From positions 124,001 through 188,000 of the forward strand of contig NZ_JABWDU010000001.1 in NCBI RefSeq assembly GCF_013371465.1: 64,000 nt of DNA. The letters run 5' to 3'. Positions 9,811 through 19,647 of the stretch are shown in pieces; position 1 is the stretch's first letter; each line of letters opens with the position of its first letter. The notes beneath the pieces are model-generated. The model had not been told where the DNA came from and did not search any database. It saw nothing but the letters and a program-made list of their open reading frames with translations. The translations under genes and the position numbers were made by a program. This DNA is from Ensifer oleiphilus (lineage in GTDB: Bacteria > Pseudomonadota > Alphaproteobacteria > Rhizobiales > Rhizobiaceae).

Positions 9811-10746
9811 ATGTCCAAACCGCGTAAACCCAAGGGCCGTCCGATTTCAGGCTGGCTGATCCTCGACAAGCCGCTCGATTTCGGCTCGACCGAAGCCGTC
9901 TCCAAGATCAAGTGGCTGTTCAAGGCGCAGAAGGCCGGCCATGCCGGCACGCTCGATCCGCTGGCCTCCGGCATGCTGCCGATCGCCCTTGGCGACGCGA
10001 CCAAGACCGTCCCCTATGTCATGGACGGCCGCAAGATTTACGAATTCACCGTTGCCTGGGGCGAGGAACGCTCGACCGACGACCTCGAAGGCCAGGTGAC
10101 GCATGCCTCGGATGCGCGCCCGACGGAAGAGGCGATCCGTGCCCTGTTGCCGAACTACACCGGCGTGATCAGCCAGGTGCCTCCGCAGTTCTCGGCGATC
10201 AAGATCGACGGCGAGCGCGCCTACGATCTCGCCCGCGAAGGCGAGACCGTCGATATCCCTGCGCGCGAAGTCGAAGTCTTTCGCCTGACGCTGCTCGGCG
10301 CTACCCCCAACCTCGCCCAGTTCGAGATCGAATGCGGCAAGGGCACCTATGTGCGCTCGCTCGCCCGCGACATGGGTCGCGATCTCGGCTGTTTCGGTCA
10401 CATCGCGTCGCTGCGGCGCACTTTCGTCGCGCCGTTCGGCGAGGATGACATGGTGCCGCTTGCCGACCTGGTGGCGCTGGAAAAGATCGAAAACGAAGAG
10501 GAGCGGCTCGCAGCCCTCGACGCCTTCGTCATCGAAACCGGCGAAGCGCTCTCCAGCCTGCCGCATATCGCTGTCAGCGACGACCAGGCGCATCGGCTGA
10601 AGATGGGCAATCCCATCATCCTGCGCGGCCGCGACGCGCCGCTGGCAACGCCCGAGGCCTATGCGACAACCCGCGGCAAGCTGATTGCCATCGGCGAAAT
10701 CGCCGAAGGCGAGTTCCGGCCTAAGCGGGTTTTTTCTGTCGGCTGA
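9811..10746 (+). CDS. truB: tRNA pseudouridine(55) synthase TruB
   Basis: Makes pseudouridine 55 in the T loop of tRNAs. The 311-residue form starting [10 protein letters not shown] fits the family. The catalytic motif '[14 protein letters not shown]' places the nucleophilic Asp at residue 49. '[20 protein letters not shown]' and '[15 protein letters not shown]' are further TruB signatures, and the C-terminal PUA-like region ends at a short tail. A longer open frame upstream is only rbfA read out of frame. Follows rbfA by eight bases and is the last gene of the operon. Confidence 0.96.
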   Translation: MSKPRKPKGRPISGWLILDKPLDFGSTEAVSKIKWLFKAQKAGHAGTLDPLASGMLPIALGDATKTVPYVMDGRKIYEFTVAWGEERSTDDLEGQVTHASDARPTEEAIRALLPNYTGVISQVPPQFSAIKIDGERAYDLAREGETVDIPAREVEVFRLTLLGATPNLAQFEIECGKGTYVRSLARDMGRDLGCFGHIASLRRTFVAPFGEDDMVPLADLVALEKIENEEERLAALDAFVIETGEALSSLPHIAVSDDQAHRLKMGNPIILRGRDAPLATPEAYATTRGKLIAIGEIAEGEFRPKRVFSVG

Positions 10747-10977
10747 TCTCCTCGATCGCGGCATTTGCCTTTGCCGCATCGCTGACGCATGATCCCGCAA
10801 AAGGTGTTGCGACTGCGTCGAAGCGGCTCCGTTTCGCCTTCGCAAGCGGGCGCTCGTCGCCCGTCTTGGCCGCCGTTCGGCGGTCTTGACCACCGCGCGC
10901 CGCGATGCGACGCGCGGCTCGGCAATTGAGAGGCGGTGCAGTTGGCGCAGGTTTCGCAAGAGGGGAGGGAGAGTGCC

Positions 10978-12663
10978 GTGGGTCGCCTTGCGACAGCTCT
11001 CGATTTCATTCGCCACCGCATGACGCGGCCCTTTCGATTTTATCTGACATCGCTGCTTCTCATCGCGATCGTGCCGGCGTTCATCTTCTCGCTGGTGGTG
11101 CTGAAGCGCAGCGTCGACGCGCAGGAACAGGTGATCACGGCGCTGCTACAGGCATCGACCGGATCGGTGACCCGCATCGTTGAGCGCGATGTCGAGGGCA
11201 TGTTGACGACGCTGAAGGTGCTCTCGACAGCGCCGGCAGTCGAGGGCGGTAATATGGAAGCCTTCTATCACAGGGCGTCGACCGCGCTCGCCGACACCGG
11301 CTCCTATCTGATCGTCATCGACCGCAAGCACGACCAACTCCTGAACACGCGGGTCCCCTTCGGCACGCCGCTCGGCAAGGGGTCCGATCCGGAATCCGTC
11401 GAGCGCGCCTTCACCAACAACGGCGCACCGCTGGTTTCCAACGTCTTCTTCGGCCAGACCGCCGGAAAATGGGTCTTCAACGTTTATTTGCCGGCGAAGC
11501 TTCCAACCGGCGAGGACTATCTGCTGACCTTGACGCAGAACGCCGAGAGCATGGCCAAGGCCGTCAACCGCGAGACGCTGTCGCCCGGCTGGAATGCGGC
11601 GCTTGTTGATGGCAACGGCAAGGTCATCATTTCCTCCGATGCTGCAGTCAAGGCGGGCGAACCGTTCTTCCTCGACAAGGTGCCGGCGATCAGCATCGGC
11701 GTGCGCAACATCACGGAAAACGGCACGGCCTATCGTGTGGCGACGGAGTTTTCCGTCATCACCGGCTGGCGCATCATTGCCTGGGCGCCGCGCGCCACCG
11801 TCGATGGGCCGGCCACGTGGTCGTTTCTCTGGTTGTCGCTCGGTGGCATCATCTTTGCCGGCATCGCCATTGCGGGATCGCTGGCCATCGCAAGAGTTCT
11901 GTCGCAAGGCGTGAAGCTCGTCGCGCTTGATGCCCGTCGCCTCGGCGCCGGCGAGCGCATCGAGCCGCGCCCGCATATTATCGCCGAAGTCGAAACCGTC
12001 TCTGCCGCGCTTGCCAAGGCGGCTGCGTCGCGCACCAAGGCTGAGGGCGAAATCCGTTTTCTCATGCGGGAGGTCGCCCACCGCTCGAAGAACCAGCTGA
12101 CGGTGATCCAGTCGATGCTGAACCAGTCGGTGCACTCGGCGGAAAGCGTCGCTGATTTCGCCGAATCCTTCCGCAAGCGCATCGCCGGTCTTGCCCGCTC
12201 CACCGATCTGATGATCGCCAATGCCGCGCAGGGCGTCGATTTCCGCGAGCTTGCGCAGAACCAGCTGCAGCCGTTCACGCCGGATGATCCCAAGCGCGTG
12301 GTGTTGTCAGGGCCGCCGTTGAGGCTCGACACGGAGAGTGCGCAGACGCTCGGCATGGCGCTGCATGAACTGGCGACGAACGCCACGAAGTATGGTGCGC
12401 TTGCCAATACCACCGGCGTGGTCAAGCTCTCCTGGTCGCTGTCCGACGAGGGCATTGCCATCCGCTGGCGCGAGGAAGGGGCCGACATCGAGGCGCCGAC
12501 GACGCCGCGCCGCAAGGGCTTTGGAACGCTGGTGCTGGAGCGCATGCTCGGCATGGCCCTGAAGGCCGAGCTCGAACGGATCATGCACCCTGACGGCATC
12601 GAGTGGCGCATCAACATCCCGCGCAATGCCAAAGATGGCGACGGAGATGACGCAGACGCTTGA
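10978..12663 (+). CDS. Membrane sensor histidine kinase, HWE family
   Basis: A two-component sensor. I prefer the GTG at 10978 because GGGAGGGAGA lies just upstream; a GTG at 10936 gives 14 more residues. Two membrane helices (about residues 15-40 and 280-305) bracket a ~240-residue extracytoplasmic sensor of the dCache-like kind. The cytoplasmic part has 'EVAHRSKNQLTVIQSML' with the phospho-accepting His at about residue 368, then the N-box 'HELATNATKYGAL' and the 'WREEG' motif, which together mark the HWE family. No HAMP or response regulator is adjacent, so the partner is unknown. The 231 bases before it hold GC-rich inverted repeats but no recognisable terminator. Confidence 0.9.
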   Translation: MGRLATALDFIRHRMTRPFRFYLTSLLLIAIVPAFIFSLVVLKRSVDAQEQVITALLQASTGSVTRIVERDVEGMLTTLKVLSTAPAVEGGNMEAFYHRASTALADTGSYLIVIDRKHDQLLNTRVPFGTPLGKGSDPESVERAFTNNGAPLVSNVFFGQTAGKWVFNVYLPAKLPTGEDYLLTLTQNAESMAKAVNRETLSPGWNAALVDGNGKVIISSDAAVKAGEPFFLDKVPAISIGVRNITENGTAYRVATEFSVITGWRIIAWAPRATVDGPATWSFLWLSLGGIIFAGIAIAGSLAIARVLSQGVKLVALDARRLGAGERIEPRPHIIAEVETVSAALAKAAASRTKAEGEIRFLMREVAHRSKNQLTVIQSMLNQSVHSAESVADFAESFRKRIAGLARSTDLMIANAAQGVDFRELAQNQLQPFTPDDPKRVVLSGPPLRLDTESAQTLGMALHELATNATKYGALANTTGVVKLSWSLSDEGIAIRWREEGADIEAPTTPRRKGFGTLVLERMLGMALKAELERIMHPDGIEWRINIPRNAKDGDGDDADA

Positions 12664-12705
12664 GACCCTTGCGATGATGACGGGGTGGTTTTGAAAGGCA
12701 CGGCA

Positions 12706-13047
12706 ATGCGGGTTCGCGCAGTTCGCTTCGGCATCGTCCTAAGCGCCTTCAGCCTTACGGCCATGGCACCCGCCGGCGGTCAGGACGTCGCCTGCGTTGT
12801 TGCCGACCCGACCGGCACGCCGCTCAACGTCCGCACGGAGCCAAACGGCCGGGTCGTCATGACACTCAACAATGGCAGCAAGGTTCGCCGTGTCGGCGAT
12901 CGCCGACATCAGGGCAAAGGCTGGGCACTGGTTGCAAGCGACGGCGGAGCGCTCGGCTGGGTGTTTGCCGCCTATCTCGACTGTGTTCCGGTTGACGGCG
13001 ACGAGCTGAAGTCGGCGCCGATGCGGCCCCGGCCGTCTGGCAATTGA
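12706..13047 (+). CDS. Small exported SH3-domain protein
   Basis: A 113-residue protein with a signal peptide (residues 1-27, ending near APAGGQD) followed by one bacterial SH3 (SH3b) domain: 'GTPLNVRTEPNGRVV' and 'GWALVASDGGALGWVF' are typical. SH3b domains bind peptidoglycan or peptides. The ATG at 12706 is preceded by GAAAGG. It lies 42 bases after the sensor kinase on the same strand and may be co-transcribed with it; a terminator follows. Confidence 0.75.
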   Translation: MRVRAVRFGIVLSAFSLTAMAPAGGQDVACVVADPTGTPLNVRTEPNGRVVMTLNNGSKVRRVGDRRHQGKGWALVASDGGALGWVFAAYLDCVPVDGDELKSAPMRPRPSGN

Positions 13048-13066
13048 GAGGCGCTCGGCCATCGCC

Positions 13067-13098
13067 GAAGGGTCGTTTTCATGACCCTTTCCTTTTTC
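13067..13098 (+). terminator. Intrinsic terminator after the SH3 protein gene
   Basis: GAAGGGTC (13067-13074) pairs with GACCCTTT (13083-13090), followed by CCTTTTTC. It separates the kinase/SH3 unit from rpsO. Confidence 0.7.
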
Positions 13099-13217
13099 AT
13101 CCAATTCGGTTATAGGCACGCCAGCAAAAGGCGCATGCCCATTGCATTCACGGCCGCAGCTGGACGACATCCCGGCTGAAGGCGTCCCTAAATCCTCGAA
13201 ATCGAAAGGATCATCCG

Positions 13218-13487
13218 ATGTCGATTGCTGCAGAGCGTAAGGCTCAGCTCATCAAGGAATACGCAACCGTTGAAGGCGACACCGGTTCTCCGGAAGTCCA
13301 GGTTGCTATCCTGACGGAACGGATCAACAACCTGACCGAACACTTCAAAGGCCACAAGAAGGATAACCATTCCCGCCGTGGTCTTCTCGCGATGGTCTCC
13401 AGCCGTCGTTCGCTCCTCGACTATCTGAAGAAGAAAGACGAAGCGCGCTACACCAAGCTGATTGGTGCCCTCGGCATCCGTCGCTAA
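13218..13487 (+). CDS. rpsO: 30S ribosomal protein S15
   Basis: The 89-residue length is exact for S15, which binds helix 22 of 16S rRNA and bridges to the 50S. '[20 protein letters not shown]' and '[20 protein letters not shown]' are the conserved blocks. GAAAGGATC precedes the ATG by seven bases. It has its own strong downstream terminator, so rpsO and pnp are only partly coupled. Confidence 0.98.
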   Translation: MSIAAERKAQLIKEYATVEGDTGSPEVQVAILTERINNLTEHFKGHKKDNHSRRGLLAMVSSRRSLLDYLKKKDEARYTKLIGALGIRR

Positions 13488-13496
13488 GCGACTTGC

Positions 13497-13530
13497 CCGG
13501 CGGATCGCATGCGGTCCGCCGGCATTTTTT
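13497..13530 (+). terminator. Intrinsic terminator after rpsO
   Basis: A perfect 8-bp stem, CCGGCGGA (13497-13504) with TCCGCCGG (13515-13522), followed by CATTTTTT. Confidence 0.88.
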
Positions 13531-13845
13531 ATTATGGAGCGCAGAGCGCTCGGCAAATAAACTCTCCGCAAGCGCACTAGGCGCGCAAATGGAGAGGTAT
13601 CCAGCGGGCCGGATGGGCCGGATCCGCGGATCAACCGATGGCCCGTCATGGGGCAGGATTGCAGGATGCTTCGGCGCCTGCTTGCAGAACCCGCTGCGGA
13701 GCAGCCAGGTTTTGCACAGCGGAAAGCGGCCGGTCTCTTTTGAAGCCTCCCGTTGTCTTGCCCGTGATGCGCCATACCAGGCGGTTTTCCGACCACCCGC
13801 GCTGCAACAGCCGCGGAAAGGTCTGCCGCACACGAAGGACAGAAC
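13531..13845 (+). other. pnp leader/promoter region, no gene
   Basis: These 315 bases between rpsO and pnp hold no credible coding sequence. They contain several imperfect inverted repeats (for example GGGCCGGATGGGCCGGATCC near 13608, and GCGGAAAGCGGCCGG near 13720). In enterobacteria the pnp leader has an RNase III hairpin used for autocontrol; a similar role here is only a guess. GAAGGACAG before 13846 serves as the ribosome binding site. Confidence 0.4.
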
Positions 13846-15987
13846 ATGTTCGATACCCATAAGGTTGAAATCGAATGGGCTGGGCGTCCGCTCAAGCTCG
13901 AAACCGGCAAGGTCGCCCGTCAGGCTGACGGCGCCGTTCTCGCCACCTACGGCGAAACCGTGGTTCTCGCCACCGTCGTTTCGGCGAAGTCGCCGAAGCC
14001 GGGCCAGGACTTCTTCCCGCTGACCGTCAACTACCAGGAAAAGACCTATGCCGCCGGCAAGATCCCAGGTGGCTACTTCAAGCGCGAAGGTCGTCCGAGC
14101 GAAAACGAAACGCTGGTTTCGCGCCTGATCGACCGCCCGATCCGCCCGCTTTTCCCCGATGGTTACAAGAACGACACCCAGGTCGTCGTCACGGTCATGC
14201 AGCATGACCTCGAAAACAACCCCGACGTCCTGTCGATGGTTGCCGCTTCCGCTGCGCTGACGCTGTCCGGCATCCCGTTCATGGGCCCGATCGGCGGCGC
14301 GCGCGTTGGCTACATCAACGGCCAGTACGTTCTCAACCCGCATCTCGACGAGATGGACGAATCGACCCTCGACCTCGTCGTCGCCGGCACGCAGGAAGCC
14401 GTGCTGATGGTCGAGTCGGAAGCCAAGGAACTGGGCGAAGACGTCATGCTCGGCGCCGTCGTGTTCGGTCAGAAGGGCTTCCAGCCGGTTATCGACGCCA
14501 TCATCAAGCTCGCTGAAGTCGCCGCCAAGGAGCCGCGCGATTTCCAGCCGGAAGATCATTCCGCGCTTGAAGCTGAAATGCTCGGCATGGCTGAAGCCGA
14601 ACTGCGCGATGCCTACAAGATCACCGAGAAGGCTGCCCGCTACGCTGCCGTCGACGCCGTCAAGGCAAAGGTGAAGGCACACTTCTTCCCGGAAGGCGCA
14701 GAACCCAAGTATGCCGCTGAAGTCATCGGCGCCGTCTTCAAGCACCTGCAGGCCAAGATCGTTCGCTGGAACATCCTCGACACCAAGAGCCGCATCGACG
14801 GCCGCGATCTGGAAACCGTTCGCGCAATCGTTTCGGAAGTCGGCCTTCTGCCGCGCACGCACGGTTCGGCGCTGTTCACCCGCGGTGAAACGCAGGCGAT
14901 CGTTGTTGCCACCCTCGGCACCGGCGAAGACGAACAGTACGTCGACAGCCTGACCGGCATGTACAAAGAACGCTTCATGCTGCACTACAACTTCCCGCCC
15001 TACTCGGTCGGTGAAACCGGTCGCATGGGCTCCCCGGGCCGCCGCGAAATCGGTCACGGCAAGCTCGCCTGGCGCGCTATCCGCCCGATGCTGCCGGAAG
15101 CCGAGCAGTTCCCCTACACGCTGCGCGTCGTTTCCGAGATCACCGAATCCAACGGCTCGTCGTCGATGGCGACCGTCTGCGGCACCTCGCTCGCTCTCAT
15201 GGATGCTGGCGTTCCGCTGGCAAAGCCGGTTGCCGGTATCGCCATGGGCCTGATCAAGGAAGATGAGCGCTTCGCCGTTCTCTCCGACATCCTCGGCGAC
15301 GAAGACCACCTCGGCGACATGGACTTCAAGGTAGCTGGCACCGACGCCGGCATCACCTCGCTGCAGATGGACATCAAGATCGAGGGCATCACCGAAGAGA
15401 TCATGGGCATCGCGCTCAACCAGGCCAAGGGCGGCCGTCTCCACATCCTCGGCGAAATGGCCAAGGCCATTTCCGAAAGCCGTGGCCAGCTCGGCGAATT
15501 TGCACCGCGCATCGAAGTCATGAACATCCCGGTCGACAAGATCCGTGAAGTCATCGGTTCGGGCGGCAAGGTCATCCGCGAAATCGTCGAAAAGACCGGC
15601 GCCAAGATCAACATCGAAGATGATGGCACCGTGAAGATCGCCTCTTCGTCGGGCAAGGAAATCGAAGCGGCCCGCAAGTGGATCCACTCGATCGTTGCCG
15701 AGCCGGAAGTCGGCCAGGTCTACGAAGGCACCGTTGTGAAGACCGCCGACTTCGGCGCCTTCGTCAACTTCTTCGGCGCCCGCGACGGCCTCGTCCACAT
15801 CTCGCAGCTCGCCTCCGAGCGCGTTGCCAAGACCACCGACGTCGTCAAGGAAGGCGACAAGGTCTGGGTCAAGCTGATGGGCTTCGACGAGCGTGGCAAG
15901 GTTCGCCTCTCCATGAAGGTCGTCGACCAGGCGACCGGCAAGGAAGTTGCCGCAGAAAAGAAGGGTGACGGCGAAGCCGCTGAATAA
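13846..15987 (+). CDS. pnp: Polynucleotide phosphorylase
   Basis: PNPase degrades RNA 3' to 5' by phosphorolysis and is part of degradosome-like complexes. The 713-residue protein has two RNase PH-like cores (about 10-230 and 310-545) separated by an all-alpha linker, then a KH domain ('[20 protein letters not shown]', about 565-585) and an S1 domain (about 620-690, '[20 protein letters not shown]'). '[20 protein letters not shown]'-like and '[18 protein letters not shown]' blocks are intact. It lies downstream of rpsO as in most bacteria and has its own long leader. Confidence 0.97.
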   Translation: MFDTHKVEIEWAGRPLKLETGKVARQADGAVLATYGETVVLATVVSAKSPKPGQDFFPLTVNYQEKTYAAGKIPGGYFKREGRPSENETLVSRLIDRPIRPLFPDGYKNDTQVVVTVMQHDLENNPDVLSMVAASAALTLSGIPFMGPIGGARVGYINGQYVLNPHLDEMDESTLDLVVAGTQEAVLMVESEAKELGEDVMLGAVVFGQKGFQPVIDAIIKLAEVAAKEPRDFQPEDHSALEAEMLGMAEAELRDAYKITEKAARYAAVDAVKAKVKAHFFPEGAEPKYAAEVIGAVFKHLQAKIVRWNILDTKSRIDGRDLETVRAIVSEVGLLPRTHGSALFTRGETQAIVVATLGTGEDEQYVDSLTGMYKERFMLHYNFPPYSVGETGRMGSPGRREIGHGKLAWRAIRPMLPEAEQFPYTLRVVSEITESNGSSSMATVCGTSLALMDAGVPLAKPVAGIAMGLIKEDERFAVLSDILGDEDHLGDMDFKVAGTDAGITSLQMDIKIEGITEEIMGIALNQAKGGRLHILGEMAKAISESRGQLGEFAPRIEVMNIPVDKIREVIGSGGKVIREIVEKTGAKINIEDDGTVKIASSSGKEIEAARKWIHSIVAEPEVGQVYEGTVVKTADFGAFVNFFGARDGLVHISQLASERVAKTTDVVKEGDKVWVKLMGFDERGKVRLSMKVVDQATGKEVAAEKKGDGEAAE

Positions 15988-16011
15988 GCGGTCTCTGCCC
16001 GAACGCATTCG

Positions 16012-16045
16012 GGGCGCGGAGCGGATCGCTCCGCGCCCTTTTCTT
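16012..16045 (+). terminator. Intrinsic terminator after pnp
   Basis: A perfect 11-bp stem, GGGCGCGGAGC with GCTCCGCGCCC (16012-16038), followed by TTTTCTT. Confidence 0.9.
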
Positions 16046-16069
16046 GTACGAGATCGACGGAAGAAACCG

Positions 16070-17086
16070 ATGAGCCGAGATGCATTGAAGACCCTGTTCC
16101 ACCCGTTCGAAACCGGGGTTATCGACCCGCCGGGCGAGGGCGAGCGTGTGCTCTTCCTCGGCGCAGAAGCGGGCTACAGGCTGCCTGAGGGCTTCGGGGC
16201 GTCGATCGCTGCCGTCCAGCCGCTAAGGCCGCTCTATCGCGCCCTGGAGGCTGAGCGCGCCGATGTGGCCCCTGTGGTCACCGGCGAAGACTATGATGTC
16301 GCGCTGATCCTGTGCGGCAGGCACAAGGGTGAAAACGAGGACCGCATCGCCGAGGCCTTGAAGCGCACCCGCGAGGGAGCGGTCATCGTCATTGCCGGCG
16401 GCAAGGAAGACGGCATCCAGTCGCTGAGGAAGCGCATTGCCAAGTTCGAATGGGATGGCGACCACCTGCCGAAGTATCACGGCGTCGCCTTCTGGTTCAC
16501 GCGCCCCGAAGACGTCACTGACGCCGTTCAGAAGCTTGCCAAGGTGCCGGTCCGCGTCGACGGCCTGTTCGAGGCATCGCCGGGCATGTTCTCGCACGAT
16601 CGTATCGATGCCGGTTCGGAGCTGCTTGCCTCGCGCCTGCCGCGCGATTTCAACGGCCATGCGGCCGATTTCGGCGCCGGCTGGGGCTATCTCGCGGTCA
16701 AGCTCGCCGAAGCATCGCCAGGCACCAAGGGCATCGACCTGTTCGAGGCCGATCACGATGCGCTGGAAGCTGCCCGCGTCAACATGATGGCAAACGCGTC
16801 ACGCATGCCGGCACGCTTCTACTGGTTCGACCTGACGAGCGAAGAGCCGCGCGACAAGTACGATCTCATCGTCATGAACCCGCCGTTCCACGAGGGTCAT
16901 GCCGCCGAGCCGTCGCTGGGCGTGGCGATCATCAAGGCGGCGCACAAGGCGCTGAAGCAGGGCGGCAAGGTCATGCTGGTCGCCAATCGCGGCCTGCAGT
17001 ACGAGCAGACCCTTGCAGAGACCTTCAAGGAATATGGCGAGACCTGCCGCAACGCGCGCTTCAAGGTTCTCTGGGGCAAGCGCTGA
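16070..17086 (+). CDS. RsmC-like class I methyltransferase (probable 16S rRNA guanine-N2 methyltransferase)
   Basis: The 338-residue product has the two-lobed plan of RsmC/RlmG: a degenerate N-terminal methyltransferase fold (1-170) and an active C-terminal one. The SAM motif 'ADFGAGWGYLAVKLAE' is near residues 200-215 and the base-methylating 'NPPFHEG' starts at Asn270. E. coli RsmC modifies G1207 of 16S rRNA; the same target is likely but not certain. The ATG at 16070 follows ACGGAAG by eight bases. Placed between two terminators, so it is a single-gene unit. Confidence 0.85.
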   Translation: MSRDALKTLFHPFETGVIDPPGEGERVLFLGAEAGYRLPEGFGASIAAVQPLRPLYRALEAERADVAPVVTGEDYDVALILCGRHKGENEDRIAEALKRTREGAVIVIAGGKEDGIQSLRKRIAKFEWDGDHLPKYHGVAFWFTRPEDVTDAVQKLAKVPVRVDGLFEASPGMFSHDRIDAGSELLASRLPRDFNGHAADFGAGWGYLAVKLAEASPGTKGIDLFEADHDALEAARVNMMANASRMPARFYWFDLTSEEPRDKYDLIVMNPPFHEGHAAEPSLGVAIIKAAHKALKQGGKVMLVANRGLQYEQTLAETFKEYGETCRNARFKVLWGKR

Positions 17087-17114
17087 TCGCCAGCCGACAT
17101 TCTGATCCATTGGA

Positions 17115-17147
17115 AAGGCCGAGCCAAGCGCTCGGCCTTTTGCTTTT
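17115..17147 (+). terminator. Intrinsic terminator after the RsmC-like gene
   Basis: AAGGCCGAGC (17115-17124) pairs with GCTCGGCCTT (17130-17139), then TTGCTTTT. Confidence 0.85.
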
Positions 17148-17257
17148 GCAAGAGCTGCAACACTGGCAGGCAGCCGTCCTCAAATCCCATTGCCATCGGT
17201 GGCGAACAGGCACACGATGAGGTGTCAGTCGGTATTTCCTATCGGAGGTGCGGTGCT

Positions 17258-17503
17258 ATGCCATTCGGGCCAGGAAGGTCGCCTTTGACCGAGGATGTGG
17301 CGGAAGTGATCGCCAAAGATATCAAGCAGGCGGAGGGACATGGTGCGACCTCGGAAGTGCCGATGCCGTTCCTCAGAAGTCTTTATCGCCTGCCGCTGAT
17401 ACCGAACCCCATTCGCAGGACGCATGTTTGCCTGATGACCGCTGCCGTCGCTGCAGCCTTGGTCGCGATCCTGCTGCTTTCGGGTCTGCTGACCGCCGGA
17501 TAA
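17258..17503 (+). CDS. Small single-helix membrane protein, unknown function
   Basis: An 81-residue frame with a strong ribosome binding site, CGGAGGTG at 17242-17249, eight bases before its ATG. The first 55 residues are polar (MPFGPGRSPLTEDVAEVIAK...) and a helix of about 21 hydrophobic residues lies near the C-terminus ('VCLMTAAVAAALVAILLLSG'), so it is probably a C-tail-anchored inner-membrane protein. I do not recognise the family. It sits between the RsmC terminator and the fabI terminator. Coding status rests on the good ribosome binding site and the clean topology. Confidence 0.55.
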   Translation: MPFGPGRSPLTEDVAEVIAKDIKQAEGHGATSEVPMPFLRSLYRLPLIPNPIRRTHVCLMTAAVAAALVAILLLSGLLTAG

Positions 17504-17511
17504 GGCGCATG

Positions 17512-17545
17512 AAAAAGCCCATGGACCGGATGATCCATGGGCTTT
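17512..17545 (-). terminator. Terminator of the fabA-fabB-fabI operon (partly bidirectional)
   Basis: Arms AAAGCCCATGGA (17514-17525) and TCCATGGGCTTT (17534-17545) are perfectly complementary. On the minus strand the stem is followed by TTTTTC. It may also stop the small plus-strand gene ending at 17503. Confidence 0.85.
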
Positions 17546-17566
17546 GATGATGGTCGTGGCCGGTTC

Positions 17567-18373
17567 TTACTCGGCGTCGGCGGTCCTGAGCGCATCGAGC
17601 GCCGGCATGGACGTGATGTTGTAGCCGGAGTCCACGTAGTGGATTTCGCCGGTGACGCCGCGCGACAGGTCGGACAGCAGGTAGAGCGCAGAGCTGCCGA
17701 CATCGTCGATCGTGACGGTGCGGCGAAGCGGCGAGTTCTTCTGCTGCCAGGAGAGCATGGCGCGCGCATCGGAAATTCCGGCGCCAGCAAGGGTGCGGAT
17801 CGGGCCGGCGGATATCGCGTTGACGCGGATGCCGCGCACGCCGTAGTCCGCGGCCAGATAGCGCACGGAGGCTTCGAGAGCAGCCTTCGCGACGCCCATG
17901 ACGTTGTAGTTCGGCATCACCCGCACCGAGCCGCCATAGGTCAGCGTCAGCATCGAGCCACCGTCGTTCATCAGTTCGGCGGCCCGCTTGGCGATCTCGG
18001 TGAACGAGAAGCACGAGATCACCATTGTGCGGCTGAAGTTGTCGCGGCTGGTGTCGGCGTAAAGGCCCTTCAGCTCGTTCTTGTCGGAAAAGCCGATGGC
18101 ATGGACGATGAAGTCGAGCTTGCCCCAGCGCTCCTTGATGGCCGAGATCACCGTATCGACCGACGCGATGTCCTCTACGTCGCAGGGAAGCAGGAAGTCG
18201 GACCCGACTTCGGCCGCCAGCGGCTTCACGCGCTTGCCAAGCGCTTCACCCTGGTAGGTGAAGGCCAGTTCCGCGCCCTGGGCTGCCAGAGCCTTGGAGA
18301 TGCCCCAGGCAATGGAGTGGTTGTTGGCCACACCCATGATGAGGCCACGCTTTCCGTTCATCAGTCCCGTCAT
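17567..18373 (-). CDS. fabI: Enoyl-[acyl-carrier-protein] reductase (NADH) FabI
   Basis: Performs the last reduction of fatty acid elongation (type II FAS). The 268-residue SDR-fold enzyme has the FabI residues at the same numbers as E. coli: Tyr146 ('LTYGGS'), Tyr156 and Lys163 ('YNVMGVAK'). The N-terminal nucleotide motif is 'MGVANNHSIAWGI'. It is the last gene of the fabA-fabB-fabI operon, four bases after the fabB stop, so this FabI serves the unsaturated fatty acid branch. The triclosan-sensitive type of active site is kept. Confidence 0.96.
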   Translation of the reverse strand: MTGLMNGKRGLIMGVANNHSIAWGISKALAAQGAELAFTYQGEALGKRVKPLAAEVGSDFLLPCDVEDIASVDTVISAIKERWGKLDFIVHAIGFSDKNELKGLYADTSRDNFSRTMVISCFSFTEIAKRAAELMNDGGSMLTLTYGGSVRVMPNYNVMGVAKAALEASVRYLAADYGVRGIRVNAISAGPIRTLAGAGISDARAMLSWQQKNSPLRRTVTIDDVGSSALYLLSDLSRGVTGEIHYVDSGYNITSMPALDALRTADAE

Positions 18374-18377
18374 GGTG

Positions 18378-19601
18378 TTATCCGTTGTGGCGCTGGAAGA
18401 CGAGCGTTGCGTTGGTTCCGCCGAAGCCGAACGAGTTGGAAAGGACCGTGTCGATCTTGGCGTTGTCGATGCGCTTGCGCACGATCGGGACGCCGTCGAA
18501 TTCCGGGTCGAGTTCGGTGATATGAGCGCTCTCGCCGATGAAGCCAGCCTGCATCATCAGGAGACCGTAGATCGATTCCTGGACGCCGGCAGCACCGAGC
18601 GAGTGGCCGGTCAGCGACTTCGTCGACTGGATGTGCGGGATCTTGGAGCCGAACACTTCGCGGATGGCACCGATTTCCTTGCTGTCGCCAACCGGGGTCG
18701 AGGTACCGTGCGTGTTGATGTAATCGACGTCGCCCTTCACGGTCGACAGCGCCTGGCGCATGCAGCGGGCAGCACCTTCGCCCGAGGGCGCGACCATGTC
18801 ATAGCCGTCGGAGGTTGCGCCGTAGCCCACGATTTCCGCGTAGATCTTGGCGCCGCGCGCCTTGGCATGTTCAAGTTCTTCGAGCACCAGCACGCCGGCA
18901 CCGCCGGCAATGACGAAGCCGTCACGGCTGGCGTCATAGGCGCGCGAGGCGGTCGACGGGGTGTCGTTGTACTTGGAGGACATCGCGCCCATGGCGTCGA
19001 ACAGGTTGGACATCGACCAGTCCAGGTCCTCGTGGCCGCCGGCGAACATTACGTCCTGCTTGCCCCACTGGATCATTTCTGCGGCATTGCCGATGCAATG
19101 CGCCGAGGTCGAGCAGGCCGACGAGATCGAGTAGTTGACGCCGTGGATCTGGAACCAGGTCGCAAGCGTGGCCGACGCCGTCGACGACATCGCCTTCGGC
19201 ACCGCAAACGGGCCGATGCGCTTCGGGCTCACGTTCTTGCGGGTGATGTCCGCCGCCTCGACGATGGTGCGGGTGGACGGGCCGCCCGAACCCATGATGA
19301 TGCCGGTGCGCTCGTTGCGGGAAATGACCGATTCCTCGAGGCCGGAATCGGCAATCGCCTGCTTCATCGCCACGTGGTTCCAGGCGCCGCCCTGCGACAG
19401 GAAACGCATCGCGCGCCGGTCGACGAGATCGGTCGGATCGAGCGTCGGTGCGCCCCAGACTTGGCACTTGAAGCCGTTTTCGGCGAAATCGGGAGAAAAC
19501 GTGATGCCCGATTTGGCGTCGCGCAGCGATGCCGTGACTTCGTCGGCATTGTTTCCGATCGAGGAAACGATCCCGAGGCCCGTGACAACAACCCGTCTCA
19601 T
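18378..19601 (-). CDS. fabB: 3-oxoacyl-[acyl-carrier-protein] synthase I FabB
   Basis: Condensing enzyme that elongates the cis-3-decenoyl product of FabA, committing carbon to unsaturated fatty acids. The 407-residue thiolase-fold protein has Cys163 in '[10 protein letters not shown]', His298 in '[11 protein letters not shown]' and His333 in '[12 protein letters not shown]', the Cys-His-His triad at the E. coli FabB positions. Following fabA by 46 bases supports FabB and not FabF. GAAAAGG precedes the start. Confidence 0.95.
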   Translation of the reverse strand: MRRVVVTGLGIVSSIGNNADEVTASLRDAKSGITFSPDFAENGFKCQVWGAPTLDPTDLVDRRAMRFLSQGGAWNHVAMKQAIADSGLEESVISRNERTGIIMGSGGPSTRTIVEAADITRKNVSPKRIGPFAVPKAMSSTASATLATWFQIHGVNYSISSACSTSAHCIGNAAEMIQWGKQDVMFAGGHEDLDWSMSNLFDAMGAMSSKYNDTPSTASRAYDASRDGFVIAGGAGVLVLEELEHAKARGAKIYAEIVGYGATSDGYDMVAPSGEGAARCMRQALSTVKGDVDYINTHGTSTPVGDSKEIGAIREVFGSKIPHIQSTKSLTGHSLGAAGVQESIYGLLMMQAGFIGESAHITELDPEFDGVPIVRKRIDNAKIDTVLSNSFGFGGTNATLVFQRHNG

Positions 19602-19647
19602 GGTAATGACCTTTTCTTTATCTCATTCGGTGCGGAGAACCCGCGGA

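Noticed and set aside
10747-10977. Small RNA or terminator before the sensor kinase
   Set aside because: GC-rich inverted repeats (for example GGCCGCCGTTCGGCGGTC) are present but without a T-run or a recognisable promoter; not enough to call.
13345-16008. An 887-codon open frame on the minus strand opposite rpsO and pnp
   Set aside because: It is the antisense of clear rpsO and pnp coding sequence; long antisense frames come from the strong third-position GC bias. The product is Asp/Gly/Val-rich without any known domain.
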